DNA from: Gari tellinella | Lineage: Eukaryota; Mollusca; Bivalvia; Cardiida; Psammobiidae | Assembly: GCA_922989275.2 (NCBI GenBank) | Contig: OV277864.1 | Location: forward strand, 73,474,158 to 73,538,157 | Direction: 5' to 3' | Length of the DNA stretch: 64,000 nucleotides | In this document: one piece after another, positions 49,160-61,640 of the stretch | Layout of the letters: the number at the start of each line of letters is the position of its first letter | Numbering within the stretch: position 1 is the stretch's first letter | Program-made: the position numbers and the translations under genes | The notes under the pieces: generated by a model | What the model saw: only the letters and a program-made list of their open reading frames with translations | What the model was told of the DNA's origin: nothing | Databases searched by the model: none

Positions 49160-49245
49160 TGTAAATAGTTTGGATCCGGATGAGACACCGAGTAATTCGG
49201 CGTCTCATCTAATTCTAGAACAGAACAGAACAGAACAGAACTTTA
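49160..49245. repeat. A-type half core and (AACAG)n run
   Basis: GTAAATAGTTTGGATCCGGA with CGGCGTCTCATCT, cut short by an (ACAGA)n run of about 25 bases and CTTTATTTTC. Confidence 0.7.
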
Positions 49246-49560
49246 TTTTCTCGAATTCTACATAACATAGAATATATGAGGTACAACAAAAGAATATGAG
49301 TAATTACTGTCACGTGGTTTTTATATTTAACTAATTTTAACTAATATCTAATAAGGTGATGGGGGGGGGGGGGGGGGGGGAGGGGGCTGTGCCCTGTAAT
49401 AGACTCTTCCAGACATCGGTATTCGTAAGGTGCGAACCAAAGGAGGCTCCCACCTCCCGACTACCGATATCTGTTCAGCGTAATGCGTATTAATGTATAG
49501 TATTATGCTATCATACAGCGACATTGTCGCCTTTTAAAAATTTTATAGTTAAATCTAAAT
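49217..49560 (-). mobile_element. Possible 3' end of a retroposon
   Basis: On the minus strand a unique AT-rich stretch ends GAAAATAAAG followed by (TTCTG)n, the pattern of a non-LTR element tail with a microsatellite terminus. It interrupts the family A core. A G20 run lies at 49361-49380. No coding frame. Confidence 0.45.
49361..49386 (+). repeat. Poly-G run (G20 A G5)
   Basis: Twenty consecutive G, an A, then five more G. The true length is uncertain in any assembly. Confidence 0.9.
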
Positions 49561-50440
49561 ATAAATATGGCTTTGCCTTTAAAAAATCATCTTTGAGATA
49601 GGCCTATGTTATAGAGTAGAGATATACTGTTGAGAAACTGTAATTCCTATTTCTATACTTACTTGGAACCAGGGTCGAGCCTGTTCCAGACTGTTTTTGT
49701 TAATGTTTTTAGAAATCTAGATAGATCTATATCATATATGAAGATTAATTTTAGAAACTCGAAACAAGTCAAATATTATTTTTCCAATACATGAAACGTT
49801 TGGATCATAAAACTGCATGGCTCTAAGATCGAGCCTCTTTCATGGAACCCGACCTTAGTCCAGACAGCTGACATTTACGGATTAAATTGCATTGAAACAG
49901 ACTATAAGTTACAAACGAATGGAATGCAGCACTAGAGCATTGACAGGAATTGACCTTGAATTTGATTGGTTGGGCTAAATTACACACGGACGGACATGGT
50001 TTTTCCTACACGTGACCTAAAGAAAACATAATAGTTGAGCAGCTGAACAAGTGCATAACATTGGTGGATTATAAAGTGTTTTTGGAGTTAAACCTATTGA
50101 CAAATGGATTATCACAGAAATATCCTCCTCAGTGGCAATGACTGACAATCCGTGAGTACAGTGAATAATCTTAAATGCTTAAAGTGAAGTTTTCACTTTT
50201 AACCTAGATTTCGGCCATGCAGCCATGCCACGCCAGACTCACCCTATGCACATAGTCCTATTTAAATCCAGGGACATTTCTTTAACATGTTAATGAAACG
50301 TCCTTGTTGGATCTTAGGTCAATTTAAATTAATGAGTTGACTACTGTCTCATATATGGCTTAATTATTTGGTTAACAATTCAGTTATAGATCTAGTGCAT
50401 CTAAATGAATCTGTCGCTTCGCAGCTGCATGGTTCAATTG
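49560..50440. other. Spacer sequence, no feature recognised
   Basis: AT-rich unique-looking sequence between the retroposon tail and the tandem triplet. No gene seen. Confidence 0.5.
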
Positions 50441-50450
50441 AAATAATAGA

Positions 50451-51440
50451 GAGTGTATGCACTTGAACATTGCTATTCATTTGCAAAGCGTCATATACAT
50501 ACATGTATGAGAATATGGACAATTAGGTATGATGATAAGTATCTAAACAGAGCACCAGATAAGGGGGGCAAACCAATGTTAAAATAATCATATCTGTATC
50601 AAACCCTCCTATGAGACCACTCACCAGAATCGGCTCTTTGAGTCAATTCTGATGAGTAGTTACTTACCGGGTTTGGTGCGTATAGTCATGTAAATAGTAG
50701 AGTTTTGCAATGTACTTCCGCTTATCTACTGAGTATGTGTGCATAATCTTGATATGCGGATCTACACTGAGATAATTAAGATTTGATGCATTTGAACATT
50801 ACTATTCATTGACAAAGCATCATATACATACATGTATGAGAATATAGACAAGTACAGTATATTAAACATATATAGTAAAGTAAAATAAGGTAAATATCTA
50901 AACAGAACCCCAGATAAGGGGAGCAAACCAGTGTTCAATTTTCTTATCTGTATCAAACGCTCCTGTGTGACCACTCACCAGAATCGGCTCTTTGAGTCAA
51001 TTCTAATGAGTAGTAACTCACCGGGTTTGGTGCATCCCGGCCCAGAGTATGTGTGCATATTCTTGATATGTGGGTCTACACTGAGATAATTAAGATGTTA
51101 TGCACTTGAACATTGCTATTCGTTTGCTAAGCGTCATATACATACATCTGTGAGAATATAGACAAGTTTATCAAACAAAGTAATTAAAGTAAAATAAGGT
51201 AAATATCTACACAGAGCCTCAGATAAGGGGAGCAAACCAATGTTAAATCTTATCAGTATCAAACCCTCCTGTGTGACCACTCACCTGAATCAGCCCTAAG
51301 TGGGTCAATTCTAATGAGTAGTAACTCACCGGGTTTGGTGCGTATTATAAGTCATGTAAATAATGGAATTTTGCAATGTGCTCCCGCTTATCTGTAGCCC
51401 TGAGTATGTATGCATATTCTTGATATGCGGATCTACACTA
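50451..51440 (+). repeat. Three tandem units of about 330 bp carrying a family D-like hairpin
   Basis: Units start at about 50451, 50780 and 51095 with GCACTTGAACATTGCTATTC or a variant. Each contains AGATAAGGGG, TGACCACTCACCAGAATCGG (or variant), TTCTAATGAGTAGTAACTCA, CCGGGTTTGGTGC and GATATGCGGATCTACACT. The third unit abuts the 3' end of the retrotransposon. Confidence 0.85.
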
Positions 51441-54400
51441 TTTACAGCTTGGACCTTGTTAATAATAAATACTTTTTGTCTCTGCACAATATGTACACAT
51501 GTGTGTAAGCTTAAGTGTATATGGGTACATACAAAAAATAATACTAAGTTAAAGTTTGGGAGACTGGGCTCATGCCTACAAAGCTCCTTAGGACGAGCTC
51601 AGGCTCGGCTTAAGAACTTTTTAAGCATGTTGCCTGCACTCTTATTCAAGTTTGGTCACGTGGTGTAGATAGGAGTCTGCCAATGTCTGTGTTTTTAAGT
51701 GAATGAATTCTAACAGGGTCTATGATGTAAATATGGGAATCTAGCCCCTTTCATTCTTTATACTGCTAAGTAAAATTTTAACAAATATGCTCAATCTAAT
51801 GAGCTCATCCTTTGAGGAGACATTCATAAGCTGCTGAAATTTCAATGTGTTTGGTCTTAGATAGAAGTATTCCTTTACATATTTTTTCCTGTCCTCATAG
51901 AAATGAGGGCATATTAGAAGATAGTGCATTTCATCACCAATCTCATCTGAGTTACATAATGTACATTTTCTGTCATAATGATCTATATTATTCCATCTAC
52001 CTGTCTCAACGGGTAAATAGTGATTCCCTGTTCTAAATTTAATTAAACTGATATAATTTGGCTTGTTTAAATTTAGTATAAAATCTTCAAGTTTAATTTG
52101 TGATTTGAAAATTGAATAATTTCTTCCTTTACTTGAGTTTTGTAATGTTTCATGCCAGTTTTGCATGTTTTGATCAATAAGTCTTTGTTTAAATATTGTT
52201 TTTAAGTATTTATTTGCATGCTGGCCTTGGATCATATGTTGATTTAACCAAAACTCGGACAAACCAGTTTCATTTAATATTGATTTTACTTTATTAATCC
52301 ATTTAGAATTGAAGTTAGGCATATTGCACATATATTTATAGACTTGATAAGATAATTTATTACTGTTTTCACCTATGAGCCTGTTCCAAAAAGAGATCAT
52401 CTTTGTTTTAATTATGATGTGTAATGGATATCTACCTGATTCAGCATATAACATGTATAAAGGTGTGCTTTTCCTTAGATGGAAAATTTTTCTGATTAGG
52501 TCACAGTGAACATTTTCGATGAGTTTTAAGTCTTCATAACCCCAAATTTCAGATGAGTATGTAAGGATAGGCAAAATAGTGTGATCTATTAATTTAAAAA
52601 TAAGGTCAACAGGTAAGTGTAAGTTATAGATTCTTCGGTATAATAGATGTAATGCTTTTTTAGCTTGATTCACAAGATGTTTGCGTGTTGAAAGAAAGCT
52701 TCCGGATTTGTTAAAGTAAGTTCCCAGATATTTATAAGCTGTAATAATTTCAACTTCCCTGTTTTCTATTTTAAAATTTAAATTTCTGGTTGTTCTTGAA
52801 CCAAACACAATAGCTTTGGTTTTTTCTACATTGACATTTAATTTCCATGTGTTGCAATAGGATGTGAAGTCATCTAAGCACTTTTGTAATTTAACCGGAT
52901 CATCTGAAATTAATATAGTATCATCTGCGTATAGTAGTGATATTATGTTAATTAAGTCACTTGTAGTATTATCAATACTTGGAAGTTGGAGACCGGTGTT
53001 GCCTTTTTCTTTTAAAACTTTTTCTAAGTCATTCAAGAAGAGGGAAAATAAGATCGGTGATAAATTTTCGCCTTGTCTTACACCGCAGTTACTTGAGAAG
53101 AGCTCTGATTTAACACCGTTTAGGCTAACACAGGACTGAATGTTTGAATACATATTTTGTATAATTCTAAAGAATTTACCATTGATGTTATTATTTAATA
53201 ATTTTTTCCAAAGTCCAATTCTCCAGACAGAATCAAAGGCCTTTGAAAAGTCAATGAATATACAATAGAGTTTTTTCTTTAAGTGCCTTAGTATTTCAAT
53301 TATAGAATTAAGTGTGAAAATATGATCACAAGTAGAATAAGATTTCCTAAAACCAGCCTGATTTTCTAGGAGTATGTTGTTTTCTTCTAAGAAACATGTT
53401 ATTCTTTTATTTAGTACAGATGTGAATAATTTACTTACACAGCTCAATAACGTTATTGGGCGATAATTGTTAGCTTCAGTAGGGTCGCCTTTATTTTTAT
53501 AAATTGGAAATATAACGCCTTCTGACCATGTGTTGGGTATATACCCGGTATCAAAAATGAAATTAAATAGTTCTGTGTATATAGGTAACATTTTGGATTT
53601 TGAAAATTTAATATATTCGTTTATTATCAGGTCATTACCTGCTGATTTATTATTTTTCAGCATTTTTATACATCTATCTATTTCAGATTGGGTAATTGGG
53701 GAATTAAGGCAATTTGTTTGATCATTTAGGTCCAGATTTTCAAGTATTTCTTCATCATTTTGATCATGGGAGTAATCATTACTAGCTTCTTTGAAATGTT
53801 GAAATAGAGAGTCTAAGTCTGGTGTTTTGTTTGGCCCTTTTTTTAGTTTCATTTTATTTAAGTACCTCCAATAGTCTTTTGGTTGTTTACTTTGTAGTTT
53901 TCTTAGTTTGATTTCATTATTTTTATTATATTTTGAAATAAATTTATTCATTGTCTTTTTATAATTTTTGCAGCAATTTTTCATATAAATCCTGTTTTCT
54001 TCGGATGGGTATTTGAAGTATCTTCGTTTAGCCTTATTATAACTTTTTCTTAATTGTTTACATTTGGGACCATACCATGGCTTGTGTTTTTTACAGTTTG
54101 AATGAAATCTTATTTGTCCTGGAGTAATAAATGTTTTATTTGCACTTTCAATCAGTACATTTGCTAGTGTGTCAGTAATCTGGTCAATCTGGCTATGACT
54201 TTGTTGCCTTCGTGCATCAATAATGTTTTGTTCTAAATCTTGTAATTGACTGTCATTTATGTTTGTAAGAAATTCATTTTTATGTGTATAATCCCATTTC
54301 GGTCTATTTTTGTTAACTCTCTGATCAATTAATAAATCACTTGTTGTAATATTTATTTTACAACTTAGTAATGCATGGCCATCACTATAGATGCTATCCA

Positions 54401-55137
54401 TTGGCTGTATTTCAAAGTGTGTCAGAAGAGAGTATCCCTCAATAGAAGACAACATGTAATCTATAATAGACAAATTTTTAAACGTCATTTGACTCACATT
54501 TTTATCCTTACCAACTCTACCATTTACAATAAATATGTTATTGTTCTTACATAATTCAGTTAATTTATAGCCATGGTTGTTAGTTTTCTTATCTTGAGAT
54601 TTTCTGGTCAGCTGAATACCGTTTTGCAGCATTTTAGCTTTCTGATCTATAAATGAGATTGTTTCCTGATCAAAATCAAACATATTTGCCAGAAATTCAT
54701 CACTATCAGTATAATCAACAAGCCCACCAGTTTGAGCGTTAAAATCTCCTAATAAGTATATCGTTTCAAATTTTGAACACATATCGGTAATTTCATTATT
54801 CAATAAATCATGATCATCAATTTTGTAAAATCTTGACGAGATGGGGGGTATATAAACATTACCTAGCAACACATCATTGTCACTTTGTATACAATGACCT
54901 GGTATCCTGACCCAGAATATAAGATCAGTTTCTGACTCTAAAATTTCTACATGCTGAAACAATTCAAGTTTTATAAAAGCACCTAAACCACCGGATTTTC
55001 TCAAATATTTTGCTTTTCTTGGTATATTAACAAATTCATAACCTTCTAGTGATATAACATCATATGTGTCAAGCTTAGTTTCACTTACTAGAAATATATC
55101 AAATTGTTTGACTATGGATTCAAAAATTGTTTGACAT
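51441..55137 (-). mobile_element. Non-LTR retrotransposon, 5'-truncated
   Basis: Minus-strand element: the coding frame spans 55134-51741, followed by a 3' UTR of about 300 bases ending near ACAAAAAGTATTTATTATTA (about 51455). The 5' break is within the endonuclease domain, next to an inverted-repeat element at 55141-55290; 5' truncation is the usual outcome of target-primed reverse transcription. It lies in the spacer of the giant inverted duplication. Confidence 0.85.
51741..55134 (-). CDS. Endonuclease-reverse transcriptase of a non-LTR retrotransposon (N-terminus missing)
   Basis: About 1,130 uninterrupted codons, no true start; the frame is open from TGT at about 55134. From the N-terminus: APE-type endonuclease with FLVSETKLD (catalytic Glu), LLGDFNAQTGG, LSIIDYMLSS and YSDGHALLS. 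Then reverse transcriptase: NNYRPITLLSCVSKLF, ENQAGFRKSYSTCDHIF, FIDFSKAFDSVW, GVRQGENLSPILFSLFLNDL, catalytic YADD (near 52925-52935) and WKLNVNVEKTKAIVFG. A C-terminal Cys/His cluster (CTLCNSDEIGDEMHYLLICP) is likely a zinc knuckle. There is no RNase H domain. It belongs to the CR1/Jockey/I-like group of APE-type elements; I cannot fix the clade. The first endonuclease motif and any ORF1 are absent, so this copy is not expected to be autonomous. The intact frame suggests a recent insertion. Confidence 0.9.
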
Positions 55138-55140
55138 TAT

Positions 55141-55290
55141 ATAGATATTAGATGGCAGTTTTCGTGACATTCAAATTATCAACCCGAGAAACATAATGTC
55201 ACACCGAGGCGAAACCGAGGGTGACATTCTTATTTTCGAGGGTTGGCAATTTGAATATCATGCAAACTGCCATCTAATATTAATTTTATT
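55141..55290. mobile_element. 150-bp palindromic element at the retrotransposon 5' junction
   Basis: ATTAGATGGCAGTTTTCGTG at the left and its near-complement CATGCAAACTGCCATCTAAT at the right, with GTGACATTC and ACCCGAGAA / TTCGAGGGTT inner arms. Confidence 0.75.
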
Positions 55291-55384
55291 AGATAATTAC
55301 ACCGAGCTAATCAATCCTGGCTTTGGAATAGTCGCATTCGTGTTTTATAAAATAAGAAGCAAAGCGCTCTGAATAATACAGAAA

Positions 55385-55605
55385 GAAAATCAAGAAACAT
55401 AAGAGTTACTTGCCCCTATGTGACATTTCAAAGAATGTTACACAGCAAAAGAATGTCGCATAGCTCAGACAGCAATGCCATATAGTGACAGAGATCAAGA
55501 GACGTTAGAGTTACTTGCCCCTTTGTGACATTCCAAAGAATGTTGCATAGCAAAAGAATGTCGCATAGCTCAGACAGCAATGTCGTAGAGTGACAGTGAT
55601 GTTTT
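55385..55605 (+). repeat. Two tandem units of about 108 bp
   Basis: Both contain GAGTTACTTGCCCC, TGTGACATT, AGCAAAAGAATGTCGCATAG and CTCAGACAGCAATG, about 108 bases apart and about 90% identical. Confidence 0.88.
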
Positions 55606-56083
55606 TGGATAGATGCAAAAAGTATGCAAAATGTTACATTTTGGTCTATGGGACATTAACATTGTAACTCAAATCGAGATGTAATAATAAAATGTTATGG
55701 ATGGCAACATAAAATGAAGATTACGAAAGGTTTCTGAATACACGTTACATGTAGTTTAAAATTATATGATTTAAAATTTTCGGCAGTAAACTTTTTGAAA
55801 TGATTATTTCTTCGTCACCTATTCCATAATCAATTCAAAACTGTGTTATTTCTCAATGAATTTGATTATTATTTTTTTTCTCCCTTAGTAGCACATGTTT
55901 TGCCGAAAAAAAAATTGTTTGTCATTTTATGTAGATGTTAGTTTTTACTGACTACATGTACCAAATATTTCCAATAAAAGTAACTATTTCAGCTGTACCT
56001 GAAATATGTTTTGATTTCAATCCAAAGGAGCCCCTGGTCTGGATCTACGATTTTTAATATGACAAATGTACCCCTGACATGTA

Positions 56084-56288
56084 CAGTAAAACCTCTCTAT
56101 TACGACCACTAAAATGAGGGCTGTTTGACTCTATGAAAGGCAGGTGACAGCTTAAAGCAAGGTGACAGTAAAACAGAAAGCTCCATATGGAGCTTTCTAT
56201 TTTACTGTCATATTGCTTTAAGCAGTCACCTGTTATAAACACCTATTAATTAACAAAATTCTGTATGCGTAATAGAGAGGTTTTACTG
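56084..56288. mobile_element. Family F MITE, TA-flanked
   Basis: TA at 56082-56083 and 56289-56290. Ends CAGTAAAACCTCTCTATTAC and complement. Core GAAAGCTCCATATGGAGCTT. Confidence 0.88.
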
Positions 56289-56504
56289 TACATTGTTTGA
56301 AACTGGCGGATATATTCGTGACTAGAGAAAAGAAGCATCGTCATGTTTAAACAATAAATCCGAGCTAGTTTTTTTTTCTAACAAATGTTGGTTTACATAG
56401 GTGAAGCGGAGTTTATTTCACATTTATGGAAACAATCCATTATGCATTGACATTTGAAACCATCAGGATATAGGAAAATCCTTTCTAGAGAAAGCGGGTT
56501 ACAT

Positions 56505-56710
56505 CTTATTCTGTTGAAATATCGTCTGCTTTTAAATGTTGTCTGCAAATTTGGTAAAAAATCAGATTTACACATTTTTAAAATGAAGAAATCTTAAAAC
56601 TAGTGTAAAACAGATTTGATCCAGATCAGTCGCCGCATTATGCGGTGTCTACTCTGGATTAAACCTGTTTGCACATACCAGTAAAGTCGAGATCGGAAGG
56701 ATAAGGGTTA
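56505..56710. mobile_element. Family A MITE
   Basis: ATCGTCTGCTTTTAAATGTT, core GATCCAGATCAGTCGCCGCA with partner, right end GGATAAGGGTTAA. Confidence 0.75.
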
Positions 56711-56739
56711 AAAGTGCGACTCCGATCTGCGAGCTTTTT

Positions 56740-56945
56740 GTCTACCGTAAAATCGTCTGCTTTAGAACTGTCGTGTGCCTTCTAATGTTTTTCTTATATA
56801 ATATATATTTTTCTTCTGAATAATTCTAAAGTCGGGCGTCAAACAGTTTGGATCCAGATCAGACGCCGCGTTACGCGGCGTCTGACCTGGATCCAAACTC
56901 TTTGAAAATGTCAGTCACGTCTGGATCGGCAGGCGAATAGGTAAT
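56740..56945. mobile_element. Family A MITE, adjacent copy
   Basis: AATCGTCTGCTTTAGAACTG, core ATCAGACGCCGCGTTACGCG and onward, right end GGCAGGCGAATAGGTAA. It lies about 30 bases from the previous copy. Confidence 0.8.
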
Positions 56946-57257
56946 AAGGTTTTCATTTGTCTTTGAAACATTCCATGGCGCTGACTATTTTTGTAAATAT
57001 TTGAAAAATAAATACCAAGAAAGGAAGAGACATTAGCTATAATCATCATCCTCCAAAGTGCTATTTTACTGGCATTTACTAAAAGCTTGGATCATTGTAA
57101 GACGATTAAAGATAATACAAACAAAGTTGGAGGAAAAATCTTGGATACGTCAACCTTTGTCAAAGACTGCGACACTTAACCTTTCAACGCCATATAAAAA
57201 TGTACACAATTTTAAATACACTCGCTTTGCAGTTTATTCAGGGGAGGTCGGGAGATT

Positions 57258-57472
57258 TTACCCCTTTACCGTTTCATTGTCGTCTGCTTCAATTTTGTTA
57301 TTTGCAAGCTCGTTTCAAAGTAAGATTCAATGTAGTATGACTTGAAACATATCGATACGATACGAGTATCAAACAGTTTGGATCCGGATCAGACGCCGCG
57401 TAACGCGGCGCCTGATCAGGATCCAAACTGTTTGCAAACACGCTTTAAGGTGTCATTGAGAGTGAAAGGGTT
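57258..57472. mobile_element. Family A MITE
   Basis: ACCCCTTTACCGTTTCATTG, core GATCCGGATCAGACGCCGCG and onward, right end GAGTGAAAGGGTT. Confidence 0.8.
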
Positions 57473-58305
57473 CATATTTTCTATCTAAACGAAGCCAAAT
57501 AAAGATAAACGCAAATGCAATAAATATAGAAAATAACAGAGTTTGTTTTCCCCATCAAAGTCTGATTATTTATTTGTATCTATCTGAGAAACAAAAGGTT
57601 TGGAGTCGAATTATGAATAGTCTGATCTCAATTCAAACAATATTCACTGTTTAGTATATTTGGAAACAGGGACGTCTTCCCACTCATCTGTTTCAATATA
57701 ACACCCTCATGATCACTGATATTGAAATAAATGTTAGCAAATTTGGTTCCTGACATAAAAAAAAACTCCCAACAAAACAGAAAACAACAATTAGTTCTTA
57801 TAAATGGCTGATTTTAATACCTCTTAATTTTCTACACCCAACGAAGCGCAATATGCCATTGAAGCATTTTCGCGTATAGTTTCTTTTTTGTGCTTCCATC
57901 ATACCTGATAAAGAACCATGGGAAACATTTCATGCATTCTGACAGGGTGAGGTCAAAAGTCGACTGGAGGTAGAGCAGAAAGCTCCTGAATGAGCAATCT
58001 GTTATACGTTCAGTATACTTTAACCCAGAGCTTATTTCTAGTATTGATGACAGTTGACCACTTACATTAGGCGCATTTTGCTTTACTTTGAACGTTTCAG
58101 CCCGCTTTAAGTTACAAACTGCTAGAATATAAAACACATTTTATAATACATATTCATTATTGTATAAAATGGATCTATTTTCTTCAGTGGAGGAACACAT
58201 TAAATGTGTTAAACGAACTTATATGGAGTAATGGGTTAAGCAAATTCTTTCTTCAACAATGTTACCAAGCTATGGGATAAAAAGTAACCTCGCGAAGGTC
58301 TCGTA

Positions 58306-58551
58306 CAGTGGAGAATCTGTTATTCTTTCCCAATAAACGCGTTTACGCTAAAACTATTATTTGCAGTGCAAACAGTTTGGAGCCAGCTCAGACGCCGGGT
58401 AACCCGGCGTCTGATCAGGCTCCAAACTGTTTGCCACCAAGATAAACAAGAATTATCAGAATTGTCCAAAAGTTGTTCTTTTCTACGTTTTAGTGCTTTG
58501 CGTTTGCGTACGTTTGCGTTTAAACGGGAAAGAATAACAGATTCTCCACTG
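58306..58551. mobile_element. Family B MITE, 246 bp, TA-flanked, right arm only
   Basis: TA at 58304-58305 and 58552-58553. The left arm reads TTTCCATACGAGACC (46324-46338) across the same site. Near-identical to the copies at 5856 and 31365, so probably a young insertion. Confidence 0.94.
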
Positions 58552-59019
58552 TATGAAGCGATTACATCATAGCATTTGTTCCATTTAAACTTCAACTGTT
58601 TCTATTTCCCAAGAGGGTAGCACTTATAAGATTTAGATTTAACTCATGTCTGTGACTTTACTTTACGAGGTAGTTAGATAGTCAACTCACGTGAGACAGA
58701 AAATTGTGAAGTTCTAGATCAGAATTTTGTTTTTAATTTGGAAGGCAAGATACTAGTAGCATTAAAACATGTTTCGACATAGAACCGATGCAATCAAACA
58801 ACCTTGGCATGGTTTTCGATGTACAATGTAATGATAGTTAAAAAACATACCGGATCCTTTTCTGGAAAACACACTTTTTGTAGGTACATTACGAATTCTC
58901 AGTCAAATTTTCATTGATCGTGTTAAGTACAGTTCCTGAAAGATGTTTGAGCTTTACAGTAGAACCCCTGAAAACCGAACTGAAAGAAAAGGTTCTATCG
59001 AGAGAGGTCCTATGGTTCA

Positions 59020-59155
59020 CTGCTTTTAAGTGTTTGAGTTGAGTCTGAGTTCGTTCTCAAGCATCTGACCAACCAAATGTTTGAGAACGGACTCAGGCTT
59101 TCGCTTAAATCTGACCAATCAGATCAAAACTCAGACTCAACTTAAACGCTTTATT
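59020..59155. mobile_element. Family E MITE, right arm only
   Basis: AAGTGTTTGAGTTGAGTCTG and CTCAACTTAAACGCTTTAT ends. The left arm is continuous here (CTAGCCCAGGACCCTC at about 45765-45780). The copy has an extra inversion in its centre. Confidence 0.75.
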
Positions 59156-60734
59156 TGATCTGAACTAGAAAAATCAGTAGCTGTTCGAATGAAGTTGAAT
59201 TGAAAGTCTGGTAAGACACGTGTGTGCTAAAATGCGTTACAATTGCCCTTAGGGCCATCGTTGAGTCGTTAAGTCAATATATCAAATGTTAAACTTCTGA
59301 TCTGGATCTAAAATATACGGCGTTTGTTAGTGTCGTCGGGCTTGGCTCTTACAAGGTTAAGCATCTAAGTTTTTAAACGCCAACCCTACCCCTTTCTTTG
59401 AGTACACATAGTCTTAAAAGAGGGAACTTGAATTTTAAGTAAACTTTTCTTAACAGTTCTATTTTCACACACTATTTAACAACTACTCGGCTCAACAACA
59501 CTTTTGCACAGCAATAAAATGTTTTCTTGGTAAAGACAAAGTTAATATATAACCGAACCAAGGCGGATACTCTTAGGATTTTTTTTTATGGATTGACTCG
59601 TGCATGCCGTGTAATCAGGTCCATAACTTCGATTTATCACAACAAGCAAAACCTTTCTAATTGATGCAACGATTAGAAAAGTCTCTAATAAGCAGTAATT
59701 TTGCATCGATTCTATGCAGCTGCTATTAATTCTTTTATAAAGTCAAATTTGTATTAAGTGGGTCTCTCAAATAAAAGGTGCGCACTTGTATTTTTGTCCA
59801 GACTGGGCTGCATCTTAACACTTTAGCCCACAATTACGCATTTTTACGTTTCTGATTATGTACAAACTGTAAAACTATACAGAAGGTTGCACCATTGAAC
59901 ATGGGTCTGCATTTCCCGCATTTCCATCATGAACCCGGATTGAAACTTTTTATTAACCACAGGCACGCCAGACAGTTATCATTTGCTAAATATGTCTTCC
60001 GCATCAATTCCCAGAATACATCGATCTGCAACGTCCTTTTATGAATTATCACCGGGCTGTCGAATAGTTAAGATCCAGATGAAATGCTGTGTAACTCTGC
60101 ATTTCATCTGGACTCAAACTGTTTTCAAAATGGATAGCAAAAAAATGGATAGCAAATTCAGCCTAAGCGTGCTACAAGTTAACTCAAATACAGAACAACA
60201 TCTAAACAAGTAATTTTTGCTACATCATTTATACTTTTTAACACCCCGTAGACACATAAATCTTTATGATCGAGTTTAAATCGAACTTAGCTTTTAATAT
60301 TAGTTCTCTCGTGTTTTAAACAGCCCATAACTAAAACAGTTATAAAATATAAATGTCGCTTTTTGCCTTTCGCAATGTTCCTGCCTTGTGCCAAAGGACT
60401 ACTTAGCAATATTACTGAAGGCCCATGTAATTATTGACAAACTTCCTTGAAAATAAACTTTTAATACTTGTCTTGAAATAGGATCGTTCTTGAACGGAAC
60501 TTTAGTTCACAGTTAACACATTTTATAAAGTCTTCCATTGAAGACAATACATGTAGTTTTATTTCATAAGTCATAAATATGCTTGAAGGAGTTCATCTGG
60601 TCGGTAAAATGTAGAGATTGTGTTTGACACAACCAATATATGTATTTACTTGACACTTTCGGACATGACTATGTCCTTCCTCAGAGCACTGACTGCTGAC
60701 TACTCGTCATCTTCGGCTATTCTTCACAACAGTT

Positions 60735-60855
60735 TTGAGTCTGACCAGCCGCTGAGTTACCCGGCGTCTGATCTGGCTCCAAATTATTTATAACGGAAAT
60801 TATTGTTTTAACATAAATACGTTTTTGGAAAAGAATACCACCTCCCGATTAAAAC
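60735..60855. repeat. Family B-type half element
   Basis: GCGTCTGATCTGGCTCCAAA, TTATTGTTTTAACATAAATA, TTTTGGAAAAGAATACC: the right half of a diverged family B element. Confidence 0.6.
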
Positions 60856-61349
60856 ACGGCTTAATGCAGACCAAACAAAAAAATATAATATTGGACCTCT
60901 GTGTATGAGCGTTTGTCCTGCATTTCACAATAACCGTTATGACAGATTATCAGTTCGTTATCTTTAAGCTCTTGCTGGCTAGTCGACATCTTTTTATAAT
61001 TTAAAACAGATTGGATCCAGACCATACGCTAAGAACAGAACAGGAACACAAAACCAATCATATCGATATTTTTTCAGTTAAAATGTATAACTGCACAATT
61101 CTAGAAAAAAGGAGACGACCACTTTTGGACCAAACAATCAATATAATATCAATGAAGTGGTTTACATCTCTTCGTACAAGAGACGTATTTAGGGCATTTT
61201 ATCTTGATTTTAGAAGCGGATCAACCCATTTCACTGCCAAATTAAACCGCTTCTTTCCACCCTTTCACTGTCAAAATATCGTTTCCTTTGATACTGTGGT
61301 CTGCACTTTTGTTTCAAAGTCATATTCAAGAAAACATAAAAAGGTATAT

Positions 61350-61640
61350 CAATATGATTGTCAAACAGTTTGGTGCCGGGTAATGCGGCGTCTGATCTGA
61401 AAAACGTCACTTCAAACTTTTAATGTCATGATACCAATATATGTTGATTCCTAATGTACTTTTACATTTTTGTATTTTCCATAACATCTCTTTACAAGCT
61501 TTTTACGACAAACGTATTTGATATAGTTTACGTAACTCCTTCACGCCATATCACCATTAGTACTGGTATTTGTTAACAGTTTAGGTCCACTTCAGACGGC
61601 GCGATCAGATCCAAACTGTTTGATACTTTTTGTTCTTCTG
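61350..61640. repeat. Two decayed family A cores
   Basis: 61355-61400 (TGTCAAACAGTTTGGTGCCG, GCGGCGTCTGATCT) and 61570-61625 (TAACAGTTTAGGTCCACTTC with GATCCAAACTGTTTGA). Confidence 0.6.

Noticed and set aside
48843..49265. 140-codon open frame
   Set aside because: It runs across a family A half core and the (AACAG)n tract, has no recognisable domain and shows repeat-derived composition.
57058..57345. 95-codon open frame on the + strand
   Set aside because: It runs into the left arm of a family A element and has no recognisable domain.
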